From contig JAEURL010000407.1 in the NCBI GenBank assembly GCA_016789165.1, positions 1-13,188 of the forward strand: DNA of 13,188 bases. Direction: 5' to 3'. Source of the DNA: Anaerolineales bacterium. Its GTDB lineage: Bacteria > Chloroflexota > Anaerolineae > Anaerolineales > UBA6663. Positions within the stretch are counted from its first letter, which is position 1. Every line of letters begins with the position of its first letter. The notes beneath the pieces were generated by a model. The model was not told the origin of the DNA, did no database searches, and saw nothing but the letters and a program-made list of their open reading frames with translations. A program made the translations under genes and the position numbers. Below are positions 7,046-13,179 of this stretch, in pieces.

Positions 7046-7252
7046 ATGACGATTGAAATGGAGTTGGCCATCCGCGAACAATTCCGCCGGATGGCCAGCC
7101 TGGGCTTCACGGTGTATCCCACCGGCGTCGAGTACCCGCCGTTGACCGAGGATGAGTACGTGGCCGCGGCCCGCCTGGGCCGGCGCGTGGACCTGTGCCG
7201 CGAGCGCGGCGCCCAGATCAGGTTCTGGGACGGTGTGATCATCGGGCCCTAG
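7046..7252 (+). CDS. Small hypothetical protein (68 aa)
   Basis: I do not recognise this protein. The case for a real gene is a perfect AGGAGG (7034-7039) 6 nt before the ATG, together with an acidic-basic, non-repetitive composition unlike the Arg/Pro/Ala-rich chance frames of this GC-rich DNA. Residues 1-17 (MTIEMELAIREQFRRMA) look like an amphipathic helix. PPLTEDEYVAAARLGRRVDLCRERG (31-55) looks like a second helical part, and the protein ends in the short hydrophobic stretch IRFWDGVIIGP. There is one Cys (51), no signal peptide and no membrane span. It sits alone after a long hairpin-rich leader. Its stop is 31 nt before the tRNA terminator, which may also block transcription from this side. 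Confidence 0.65.
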   Translation: MTIEMELAIREQFRRMASLGFTVYPTGVEYPPLTEDEYVAAARLGRRVDLCRERGAQIRFWDGVIIGP

Positions 7253-7283
7253 CGCCCTCTCAGCCCGCCGGCCGCCGCGCCCG

Positions 7284-7337
7284 AAAACGGACGGCCGAGG
7301 CCTGACCACCCTGAGTGGCTGGGCCTCGGCCGTCCGT
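7284..7337 (-). terminator. Long-stem intrinsic terminator of the tRNA-Gly gene
   Basis: Positions 7287-7302 and 7322-7337 form a perfect 16-bp stem. The loop contains a further nested stem, CCAC (7306-7309) with GTGG (7315-7318). Read on the minus strand the stem is followed by a short T-run (TTTT, complement of 7284-7287), 10 nt beyond the tRNA 3' end. On the plus strand no T-run follows. It may still act as a barrier between the convergent 68-codon gene and the tRNA. Confidence 0.85.
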
Positions 7338-7347
7338 CAGCTTAAGG

Positions 7348-7419
7348 AGCGGGCGATGGGACTCGAACCCACGATATCTTGCTTGGAAGGCAAGCGTTCT
7401 ACCACTGAACTACGCCCGC
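7348..7419 (-). tRNA. tRNA-Gly (anticodon TCC)
   Basis: A 72-nt cloverleaf on the minus strand. The acceptor stem is GCGGGCG/CGCCCGC with discriminator T. The D arm is GTTC-AGTGGTA-GAAC. The anticodon stem is CTTGC/GCAAG with loop CTTCCAA, giving anticodon TCC, which reads GGA and GGG. The variable loop is ATATC. The T arm is GTGGG-TTCGAGT-CCCAT with one G-T pair at its base. The 3' CCA is not encoded (CCT follows the discriminator), so the organism must add it with a CCA-adding enzyme. Confidence 0.97.
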
Positions 7420-7429
7420 GCGCCTCAAT

Positions 7430-7435
7430 ATTATA
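7430..7435 (-). promoter_or_regulatory. -10 box of the tRNA-Gly promoter
   Basis: The minus strand reads TATAAT, a perfect consensus, 10 nt before the tRNA 5' end. Transcription would begin about 4 nt before the mature 5' end, normal for a short tRNA leader. The -35 region 17 nt upstream is GC-rich and poor in consensus. Confidence 0.7.
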
Positions 7436-7460
7436 ACCAGGAGTGGTCGTTTCGCCCCGC

Positions 7461-7477
7461 CCCGGACATCCTCCGGG
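7461..7477. repeat. Inverted repeat between the divergent promoters, possible operator
   Basis: CCCGGA (7461-7466) and TCCGGG (7472-7477) form a perfect 6-bp inverted repeat with a 5-nt spacer. It abuts the candidate -35 (7478-7483) of the plus-strand signalling gene and lies just upstream of the tRNA promoter region. A regulator bound here could affect both directions. Confidence 0.4.
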
Positions 7478-7507
7478 TTCACGTTTCTGGCGTAATCATG
7501 CTATAGT
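7478..7507 (+). promoter_or_regulatory. Sigma-70-type promoter giving a leaderless transcript
   Basis: The elements are TTCACG (7478-7483, 4 of 6 matches to TTGACA), an 18-bp spacer, and an extended -10, TGC-TATAGT, with TATAGT at 7502-7507. The ATG at 7514 comes 6 nt after the -10, where transcription would be expected to start. The bases between are TCCCCCC-type and contain no Shine-Dalgarno. Confidence 0.6.
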
Positions 7508-7513
7508 CCCCCC

Positions 7514-8692
7514 ATGCCCAAGCAGACCGAGAAGATCCTGGTCGCCGAGGGAGAGGCAGACGTTCTGGACTTGATCGCCCAACAGGTCCTGGTGCCGCTC
7601 GGTTATCCGGTCGCCACAGCTCAGAATGGGCCGACCGCCCTGCAAAACGCCCTGAAATTGCAGCCGGATATCATCATCGCGGCGCTGGATTTGCCGGGGC
7701 TCTCCGCCTTTGACCTGCTCACCGCTCTACGCAGCCAGAAATCCGCCAGCCTGGTCATTGTTCTGGGCCCCAAGGGCTCGGAGAACCACATGCTGCAGGC
7801 CTTCCGTTTGGGGGCCAAGGACTTTTTGCTCAAGCCGCTCCGCGAAGCGGAGCTGGTGACGGCCCTGGACCGCGCCCTGGACGAGCTGCGCCTGCGCCGC
7901 GACCGCGAACAGCTGGCCCATAAGCTGACGGCCGCCAACCAGCAGCTGGAAAAGCGGCTCAAGGAACTGACCACCCTGTTCAGCATCGGCAAGGCCGTCA
8001 CCGCCATCACCGACCTGAACCAGCTTTTCGCCCGGCTGCTGGAAGGCGCGCTGCTGGTGACGGAGAGCGACGTGGGCTGGCTGCTGCTGATGGAGGAGGG
8101 GGGCAGCGGCCGGCTCATTCTGCGCGCCACTAAGAACGTGCCGGCCCTGGCCGGCCTCAAGCTCAACCAACCCTGGGACGACGGCCTGTCGTCGCTGCTG
8201 GTGCTCTCCGGCGAAGGCATCCACATCGCCGGCGAGCCGCTGGCCAAGATGGCGGCCGGCCAGATCGCCAAGGCGGCGGTGGCGGTGCCGGTCAAAGCCA
8301 AGGATCAGGTGATGGGCGTGCTGGTGGCCGGCCACAAAGCCGGCCGGCCCTTCACCGACCGGGACCAGGCCATGCTCTCGGCCGTGGCCGATTATGCCTC
8401 CATCGCCATGGTGAATGCGCGCCTGTTCCAGGAATTGGAGACGCGCGCCCGCGCCCTGCAGAAATCCTACGACGATCTGGCGCGCGGCGGCTCGCCCGAG
8501 ATGGCGGCCCGGCTCAAAGAGATCGGGGGCTGGCTGCTGCAGCTGCGCACCAGCCTGGACGCCGTCCTGCGCGGCGAAGTCGGCCCGCTCACCCACCGTC
8601 AGGCGGAGGCCCTGCGCCTGATCACGGACCGGCTGGAATCCGCGCGCCGGGCCGCCGACTCCCTCACCACCCCTCCGACCGCCCGCTCCTAG
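7514..8692 (+). CDS. Degenerate two-component protein: pseudo-receiver, GAF, HisKA-like helices
   Basis: A 392-residue soluble protein in three parts. Residues 1-125 have a clear receiver fold (KILVAEGEADVLDL, PDIIIAALDLPGLSAFDLL, AKDFLLKPL), but the phosphoacceptor Asp is Ala57, one acidic-pocket Asp is Gly13 (Glu12 and Glu14 flank it) and the switch Thr/Ser is Gly85. Only Lys107 is kept; Asp59 lies two residues off. Residues 125-155 are a probable coiled-coil linker. Residues ~150-305 are a GAF domain. Residues ~330-385 align with a HisKA dimerisation hairpin (QLRTSLDAVL then GPLTHRQAEALRLI), but the His position is Leu342, and no HATPase domain follows. The frame is intact, so this is a conserved-looking but phosphorylation-dead protein rather than a decayed gene. 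It probably works by ligand binding and dimerisation with a partner, most simply the kinase encoded 84 nt downstream. It lacks a Shine-Dalgarno. Confidence 0.88.
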   Translation: MPKQTEKILVAEGEADVLDLIAQQVLVPLGYPVATAQNGPTALQNALKLQPDIIIAALDLPGLSAFDLLTALRSQKSASLVIVLGPKGSENHMLQAFRLGAKDFLLKPLREAELVTALDRALDELRLRRDREQLAHKLTAANQQLEKRLKELTTLFSIGKAVTAITDLNQLFARLLEGALLVTESDVGWLLLMEEGGSGRLILRATKNVPALAGLKLNQPWDDGLSSLLVLSGEGIHIAGEPLAKMAAGQIAKAAVAVPVKAKDQVMGVLVAGHKAGRPFTDRDQAMLSAVADYASIAMVNARLFQELETRARALQKSYDDLARGGSPEMAARLKEIGGWLLQLRTSLDAVLRGEVGPLTHRQAEALRLITDRLESARRAADSLTTPPTARS

Positions 8693-8776
8693 GCCATTTC
8701 GGGAAGCCTGTGACCATGCCCTGTCCGGCCCGCAGGATTAGCCGCTCTGGGGATTGTTTGCCAGCCTGCTGCCGCG

Positions 8777-10648
8777 ATGTCTGAGCCGACGCTGCTGGTG
8801 GTGGACGACGCGCGCGAAATCCGCGAGTTCGTGGCGGATGTGGTGCTGCGCCCAAGCGGCTACCGCGTGCTGGAGGCCGCCGACGGCGCCACCGCCCTGG
8901 AGCTGGTGGCCCAGGAACACCCCCAACTCGTGATCAGCGACATCAAAATGCCGGGCATTACGGGCCTGGATATGGCGCGGGCCATCCAGCACGAGTGGCC
9001 GGGCCTGCCCGTCATTCTGATCACGGCCGAAGGTTCGGAGGAGATCGCCCAGCAGGCTTTGCGGGCCGGCGCGGTGGATTATTTCATCAAGCCGTTTGAC
9101 CCGGATGAGCTGCTGCAGTCCGTGCAGCGGGCCCGGGCCCGCGCCGCCGCGCCGCGCCCGGCCGCCGCGCCGGCGCACGGGTCCGATCTGGAGACTCTGC
9201 TGGCGCTCAGCCGGGAAGCCGCCTCGCCCTTGGATGCCGACCGGGTTCTGCCCCGCGTGGTGGAGGCGGCCGTCCACCTGACCGGCGCCGAGGCCGGCGC
9301 GCTCTGGGTGGCGGAGGCCGGCGGCGATCTGGCGGCCCGGGCCGCGTACGGCGCCGCCGGCGGCCCCGAGCGCCTGGCGGCGGCGGATACGCTGGCCGGG
9401 CAGGTGCTGCGCTCCGGCGAAGCGCTGCAGCTGGCCGGCGGCGGGCACCGCCTGGCCTCGGGCGCCGAGGCGCAGGCCGTGCTGTATGCCCCGCTGCGCG
9501 GCCGCGAGCAGGTGCTGGGCGTGCTGGGCGTGGAGAACCGCCAAGCGGCGCGCGCCTTTGATGAGCGCGCCCTCCGGCTGGTGCGCCTGCTGGCGGATTA
9601 CGCCGCCATCACCCTGGAAAGCGCGCAGTTGTATTCCACAGTGGAGACTGAGCGCACCCGGCTGTACACGATCTTGAACGAGATCGAAGACGGCGTGATC
9701 GTGCTGGATGCCGACAGCCGGCTGGCGCTGGTCAACCATCCCGCCCGGCGCACGCTGGGCGTGGAGCGGGTGGATGTCGCCGGCCAGCTGGTGGCGGACG
9801 TGATCAACCACCCGGACCTGCTGGCCCTGGCGACCGGCGACCGGCGGGTGAGCGAGGTGGCGCTGGCCGACGGACGCACATTCAGCGTGCGGGTCACCCC
9901 CCTGGCCGCCATCGGTCGGGTCCTGATCATGCATGACGTCACGCATTTGAAGGAGCTGGACCGGGTCAAATCCGAGTTTGTCACCACGGTATCGCACGAC
10001 CTGCGTTCGCCGTTGACCTCCATGCTCGGCTACCTGAGCCTGCTGGAGCGGGTGGGCCCGCTGAACGAGCGCCAGCAGGAGTTCGCGCAGCAGCTGCGCA
10101 CGAATGTGCAGGCGATGACGTCCTTGTTGAGCGAACTGCTGGACCTGGGGCGGATCGAGGCCGGCCTGGATGCGCAGAAGGAGATTCTGCCGATCAGCGG
10201 CCTGGTGCACCGGCTGGTGGAGGAGAAGCGGCCGGAGGCCCGGGAGCGCGGCCAGGTGCTGCACCTGCGGGTGGCCGCCGGCCTGCCGCCGGTGCCCATG
10301 AACGTCGTCCGTCTGCGCCAGGCCCTGCTCAGCCTGCTGGACAACGCCGTGCGCTACACCCCGGAGAAGGGCCAGATCAGCGTAGATGTTTACACCGAAG
10401 GCGAGTTCGTGGTGATCACGGTCACCGACAGCGGCGTGGGCATCCCGCCGGCCGATCAGCCGTATATTTTTGACAAGTTTTTCCGGGCCGCCAACGTCCG
10501 CGGGCAATACCCCGGCGCCGGCCTGGGCCTGTCGGTCGCCAAGTCCATCGTCGAACAGCACGGCGGCCGCATCTGGGTCGATTCGAGCCCAGGTACTGGG
10601 TCCACATTCAGCCTCATGCTCCCCACCGCCCGCGCCCGCTCCGCCTGA
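8777..10648 (+). CDS. Hybrid histidine kinase: receiver-GAF-PAS-HisKA-HATPase
   Basis: A 623-residue soluble kinase with no membrane segment. The N-terminal receiver (1-122) is complete: Asp10-Asp11, phosphoacceptor Asp55 (SDIKMP), Thr83 and Lys105. An Ala/Pro-rich linker (122-135) precedes a GAF domain (~138-285). A PAS domain follows (~292-392, ILNEIEDGVIVLDADSRLALVN). HisKA has His407 in SHDLRSPL. The HATPase domain has the N box with Asn523, the G1 box DSGVGIP (551-557), the F box FDKFF and the G2 box GAGLGLS (580-586). The receiver at the N-terminus suggests input from another kinase before autophosphorylation at His407. The start ATG has no Shine-Dalgarno. The neighbouring pseudo-receiver protein has a parallel layout and may be its partner. 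The stop lies only 10 nt before the upstream CIRCE-like site of groES. Confidence 0.94.
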   Translation: MSEPTLLVVDDAREIREFVADVVLRPSGYRVLEAADGATALELVAQEHPQLVISDIKMPGITGLDMARAIQHEWPGLPVILITAEGSEEIAQQALRAGAVDYFIKPFDPDELLQSVQRARARAAAPRPAAAPAHGSDLETLLALSREAASPLDADRVLPRVVEAAVHLTGAEAGALWVAEAGGDLAARAAYGAAGGPERLAAADTLAGQVLRSGEALQLAGGGHRLASGAEAQAVLYAPLRGREQVLGVLGVENRQAARAFDERALRLVRLLADYAAITLESAQLYSTVETERTRLYTILNEIEDGVIVLDADSRLALVNHPARRTLGVERVDVAGQLVADVINHPDLLALATGDRRVSEVALADGRTFSVRVTPLAAIGRVLIMHDVTHLKELDRVKSEFVTTVSHDLRSPLTSMLGYLSLLERVGPLNERQQEFAQQLRTNVQAMTSLLSELLDLGRIEAGLDAQKEILPISGLVHRLVEEKRPEARERGQVLHLRVAAGLPPVPMNVVRLRQALLSLLDNAVRYTPEKGQISVDVYTEGEFVVITVTDSGVGIPPADQPYIFDKFFRAANVRGQYPGAGLGLSVAKSIVEQHGGRIWVDSSPGTGSTFSLMLPTARARSA

Positions 10649-10658
10649 GCCCCGCCTG

Positions 10659-10685
10659 TTAGCACTCTTTATTACAATTTGCTAA
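10659..10685 (+). promoter_or_regulatory. Degenerate second CIRCE-like element
   Basis: TTAGCACTC (10659-10667), a 9-nt spacer, then ATTTGCTAA (10677-10685). The left arm is a perfect CIRCE arm and the spacing is exact; the right arm keeps TGCTAA but has ATT in place of GAG. It lies 7 nt upstream of the groES -35, so HrcA binding to both sites would bracket the promoter. Confidence 0.6.
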
Positions 10686-10692
10686 ATAGGAC

Positions 10693-10721
10693 TTGACACG
10701 CCCAGACAGTTTGGCTATTAT
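10693..10721 (+). promoter_or_regulatory. Sigma-70-type promoter of groESL
   Basis: TTGACA (10693-10698), a 17-bp spacer and TATTAT (10716-10721): a perfect -35 and a 5-of-6 -10. Transcription should start near 10728, just before the CIRCE element. Confidence 0.85.
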
Positions 10722-10733
10722 CTCGGTCAAGAG

Positions 10734-10760
10734 TTAGCACTCTTTTTGCCAGAGTGCTAA
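10734..10760 (+). promoter_or_regulatory. CIRCE element (HrcA operator)
   Basis: TTAGCACTC, a 9-nt spacer, GAGTGCTAA: a perfect match to the CIRCE consensus. The arms extend by two more complementary bases on each side (10732-10762). The element lies just downstream of the expected groES start site, the classical position for HrcA repression that is relieved by heat shock. No hrcA gene is in the window. Confidence 0.97.
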
Positions 10761-10814
10761 CTTTTCCGTGTGTGAGCTGAAATCACTCTCTAACTCTTTT
10801 GAGGAGGCAAGATC

Positions 10815-11138
10815 ATGGCTCTTTCTCTCAAACCGCTGGGCGACCGCGTTGTCGTCGAGCCCATTGAACAAGAAGAGGTCACGGCGGGCGGCATCGTCCT
10901 GCCCGAAACCGCCAAAGAGAAGCCGCAGCGCGGCACGGTGGTCGCGGCCGGGCCAGGCTCGCGTGACGACGACGGCGATCGCATCCCCCTGGATGTGAAG
11001 GTCGGCGACATTGTGCTGTACGCCAAGTACGCCGGCACCGAGTTCAAGGTGGAAGGCAAGAAGCTCCTGATCCTGAAAGAGAGCGACCTGCTGGCCATCG
11101 TCGAAGGCGGCGACGAGCCCAAGAAGGGCAAGAAGTAA
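10815..11138 (+). CDS. groES: Co-chaperonin GroES
   Basis: The 10-kDa lid of the GroEL folding chamber, acting as a heptamer in the cytoplasm. The 107-residue protein begins with the typical LKPLGDRVVVEP block. It carries the mobile loop with the GroEL-contacting Ile-Val-Leu (GGIVLPETAKEKPQ, residues 25-38) and the GTVVAAGPG motif. It is slightly longer than the usual 95-100 residues because of a charged tail ending PKKGKK. AGGAGG (10802-10807) is 7 nt before the ATG. It is first in a two-gene operon with groEL (59 nt gap) and is controlled by the CIRCE element at 10734-10760. Confidence 0.98.
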   Translation: MALSLKPLGDRVVVEPIEQEEVTAGGIVLPETAKEKPQRGTVVAAGPGSRDDDGDRIPLDVKVGDIVLYAKYAGTEFKVEGKKLLILKESDLLAIVEGGDEPKKGKK

Positions 11139-11197
11139 GCCGGTTCCCTATTTCCCACCGAACCCACTGCCGATTGCGAACTAAGGAGTAACTTCAC

Positions 11198-12844
11198 ATG
11201 GCTGCCAAGCAACTCGTGTTTTCGGAAGACGCCCGCCGCCGGCTGCAGCGCGGCGTCGATATCCTGGCCAGCGCCGTCGCCACCACCCTGGGCCCCAAGG
11301 GCCGCAATGTGGCGCTGGATAAGAAGTTCGGCGCCCCCACCGTCACCCATGACGGCGTGACCGTGGCCAAAGAGATTGAGCTGGAAGACCCGTATGAGAA
11401 TATGGGCGCCCAGCTGCTGAAGGAAGCGGCCACCAAGACCAACGACATCGCCGGCGACGGCACCACCACCTCCACCGTCCTGGCCCATGCCATCGTCACC
11501 GAAGGCCTGAAGGCCCTGGCCGCCGGCTTCAACCCGATGATGGTCAAGCGCGGCATCGAGCAGGCCTCCGACACCGTCGTCGAGGCCATCCGCAAGCAGT
11601 CCCAGAAGATCGACACCAAGGAAGAGATCGCCTCGGTGGCCACCAACTCGGCCGCCGATGCCGAGATCGGCCAGCTGATCGCCGACGTGATGGACAAGGT
11701 CGGCAAGGACGGCGTCATCACGGTCGAGGAAAGCAAGTCCCTGCAGTTCGAGACCGAGTACGTCGAGGGCATGCAGTTCGATCGCGGCTACATCAGCTCC
11801 TACTTCATCACCAACACCGACGTGATGGAGGCGATCATCGCCGATCCGTACATCCTGATCTACGACAAGAAGATCTCGGCCGCCGCCGACATCGTCCCGA
11901 TCCTGGAGAAGCTGGTCCAGATCGGCAAGCGTGACCTGGTGATCATCGCCGAGGACGTGGACGGCGAGGCGCTGGCCACCCTGGTGCTGAACAAGCTGCG
12001 CGGCATGCTGAACGTGCTGGCCGTCAAGGCCCCCGGCTTCGGCGACCGCCGCAAGGCCATGCTGCAGGACATCGCCACCCTGACGGGCGGCACGGTCATC
12101 ACCGAAGAGCTGGGCAAGAAGCTCGAGTCGGCCACCCTGGCGGACCTGGGCCGCGCCGGCAAGGTCGTGGCCACCAAGGACGACACCACCGTCGTCGAGG
12201 GCAAGGGCAACGCCAAGGCCATCAAGGGCCGCATTGAAGAGATCAAGGCCGAGATCGACAAGAGCACCTCGGACTACGACAAAGAGAAGCTCCAGGAGCG
12301 CCTGGCCAAGCTGTCCGGCGGTGTGGCCGTGATCCGCGTCGGCGCGGCCACCGAGACCGAGCTGAAGGAGAAGAAGCACCGCGTCGAGGACGCGCTCTCG
12401 GCCGCGCGCGCCGCGGTTGAGGAGGGCATCGTGCCCGGCGGCGAGATCTCCCTGGTCAACGCCATTGTGGCGGTCGAGAAGCTCAAGGTCGAGGACGAGG
12501 ACGTCCAGGTGGGCATCAACATCGTCCGCAAGGCCCTGGAAGCCCCCATCCGCAAGCTGGCCTCCAATGCCGGCCAGGACGGCTCCGTCATCATCGACGG
12601 CGTCCGCCGCGCGGGCAAGGACCAGAAGAACAAGAACATCGGCTACAACGTCCTGACGGGCGAGTACGTGGACATGATCAAGGCCGGCATCATTGACCCG
12701 GTCAAGGTCGTCCGCGGCGCCCTGGAGAACGCGGCCTCCATCGCGGCCATGATCCTGACCACGGACGCCCTGATCACCGACGTCCCGGAGAAGGAAAAGG
12801 CCCCGGCCATGCCCCCCGGCGGCGGCATGGGCGGCGACTTCTAA
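11198..12844 (+). CDS. groEL: Chaperonin GroEL
   Basis: The 60-kDa ATP-dependent chaperonin, a double heptameric ring that folds cytoplasmic proteins with GroES. The 548 residues are the standard length. Visible marks are LGPKGRNV (31-38), Asp52 in HDGVTVAK, the nucleotide-binding loop GDGTTT (86-91, Asp87), the segment AALSAARAAVEEGIVPGG-like (with DALSAARAAVEEGIVPGG here), and the C-terminal GGGMGGDF with the short Gly/Met tail found in GroEL. AAGGAG (11183-11188) is 9 nt upstream of the ATG. Codon choice is more uniform than in neighbouring genes, with strong preference for C-ending codons, as expected for a highly expressed gene. It is the second gene of the CIRCE-controlled operon and is followed by a strong terminator. 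Confidence 0.99.
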   Translation: MAAKQLVFSEDARRRLQRGVDILASAVATTLGPKGRNVALDKKFGAPTVTHDGVTVAKEIELEDPYENMGAQLLKEAATKTNDIAGDGTTTSTVLAHAIVTEGLKALAAGFNPMMVKRGIEQASDTVVEAIRKQSQKIDTKEEIASVATNSAADAEIGQLIADVMDKVGKDGVITVEESKSLQFETEYVEGMQFDRGYISSYFITNTDVMEAIIADPYILIYDKKISAAADIVPILEKLVQIGKRDLVIIAEDVDGEALATLVLNKLRGMLNVLAVKAPGFGDRRKAMLQDIATLTGGTVITEELGKKLESATLADLGRAGKVVATKDDTTVVEGKGNAKAIKGRIEEIKAEIDKSTSDYDKEKLQERLAKLSGGVAVIRVGAATETELKEKKHRVEDALSAARAAVEEGIVPGGEISLVNAIVAVEKLKVEDEDVQVGINIVRKALEAPIRKLASNAGQDGSVIIDGVRRAGKDQKNKNIGYNVLTGEYVDMIKAGIIDPVKVVRGALENAASIAAMILTTDALITDVPEKEKAPAMPPGGGMGGDF

Positions 12845-12867
12845 GTCGGCCAGATAGCCTGAACGCC

Positions 12868-12900
12868 AACGGCCCCTCCACGCGAGGGGCCGTTTTATTT
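12868..12900 (+). terminator. Intrinsic terminator of groESL
   Basis: An 11-bp stem (12868-12878 with 12884-12894; core ACGGCCCCTC/GAGGGGCCGT) closes a 5-nt loop CACGC and runs into TTTTATTT (12893-12900). It starts 23 nt after the groEL stop and is a textbook Rho-independent terminator. Confidence 0.95.
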
Positions 12901-12912
12901 CCGCCGCCGGCC

Positions 12913-12926
12913 GTCAGCCTGCTGAC
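12913..12926. repeat. Short palindrome upstream of the PspC gene
   Basis: GTCAGC-CT-GCTGAC is a 6-bp inverted repeat with a 2-nt spacer, about 60 nt before the PspC start and after the groEL terminator. Its position fits an operator for the downstream gene, but it is short and may be chance. Confidence 0.3.
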
Positions 12927-12984
12927 AGCAACCCGGCGGCCAGGCCTCCGTAGAAATTGTCAGAACAACTCTCTGGAGGTAACC

Positions 12985-13179
12985 ATGACCGCTCAATTTA
13001 GCAAACTGCGCACCTCGCGCCACAACCGCATGCTCTTGGGTGTCTGCGGCGGGCTGGCGGAATTCACGGGCATCAGCGCCGGCTGGTTCCGCCTGTTCTT
13101 CCTCATCGCGGCCATCCCCGGCGGTGTGCCGGGCCTGGGCTTGTATTTCGTGCTTTGGCTGATCATGCCCAAGGGCTGA
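12985..13179 (+). CDS. Stand-alone PspC-domain membrane protein
   Basis: A complete 64-residue protein consisting of essentially one PspC (phage-shock-protein C) domain. It has a basic N-terminus (KLRTSRHNR), the motif LLGVCGGLAEFTGIS (residues 17-31), then a hydrophobic part. Residues ~35-60 form one long or two short membrane segments broken by IPGGVPGLG, ending in LWLIMPKG, the typical domain end. Stand-alone PspC proteins are small inner-membrane proteins linked to envelope stress, and some act in regulation or as toxin-antitoxin-like partners; its job here cannot be told. GGAGG (12975-12979) lies 5 nt before the ATG. It is separated from groEL by a terminator, so it needs its own promoter. 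No pspA is present in the window. Confidence 0.92.
   Translation: MTAQFSKLRTSRHNRMLLGVCGGLAEFTGISAGWFRLFFLIAAIPGGVPGLGLYFVLWLIMPKG

Noticed and set aside
6793..7242. 149-codon minus-strand open frame over the hairpin-rich gap and the small gene
   Set aside because: Low-complexity Arg/Ser/Pro composition and no ribosome site; the plus-strand 68-codon gene is better supported.
7345..7347. Missing encoded CCA at the tRNA-Gly 3' end
   Set aside because: Many bacteria add CCA post-transcriptionally; the cloverleaf is otherwise complete, so this is not a defective tRNA.
8738..10561. 607-codon open frame on the minus strand opposite the hybrid kinase
   Set aside because: Shadow of a kinase gene with all motifs intact; composition is low-complexity and no ribosome site is seen.
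10790..12379. 529-codon open frame on the minus strand opposite groES/groEL
   Set aside because: Shadow of two certain genes; it spans the groES-groEL gap and has no domain signal.
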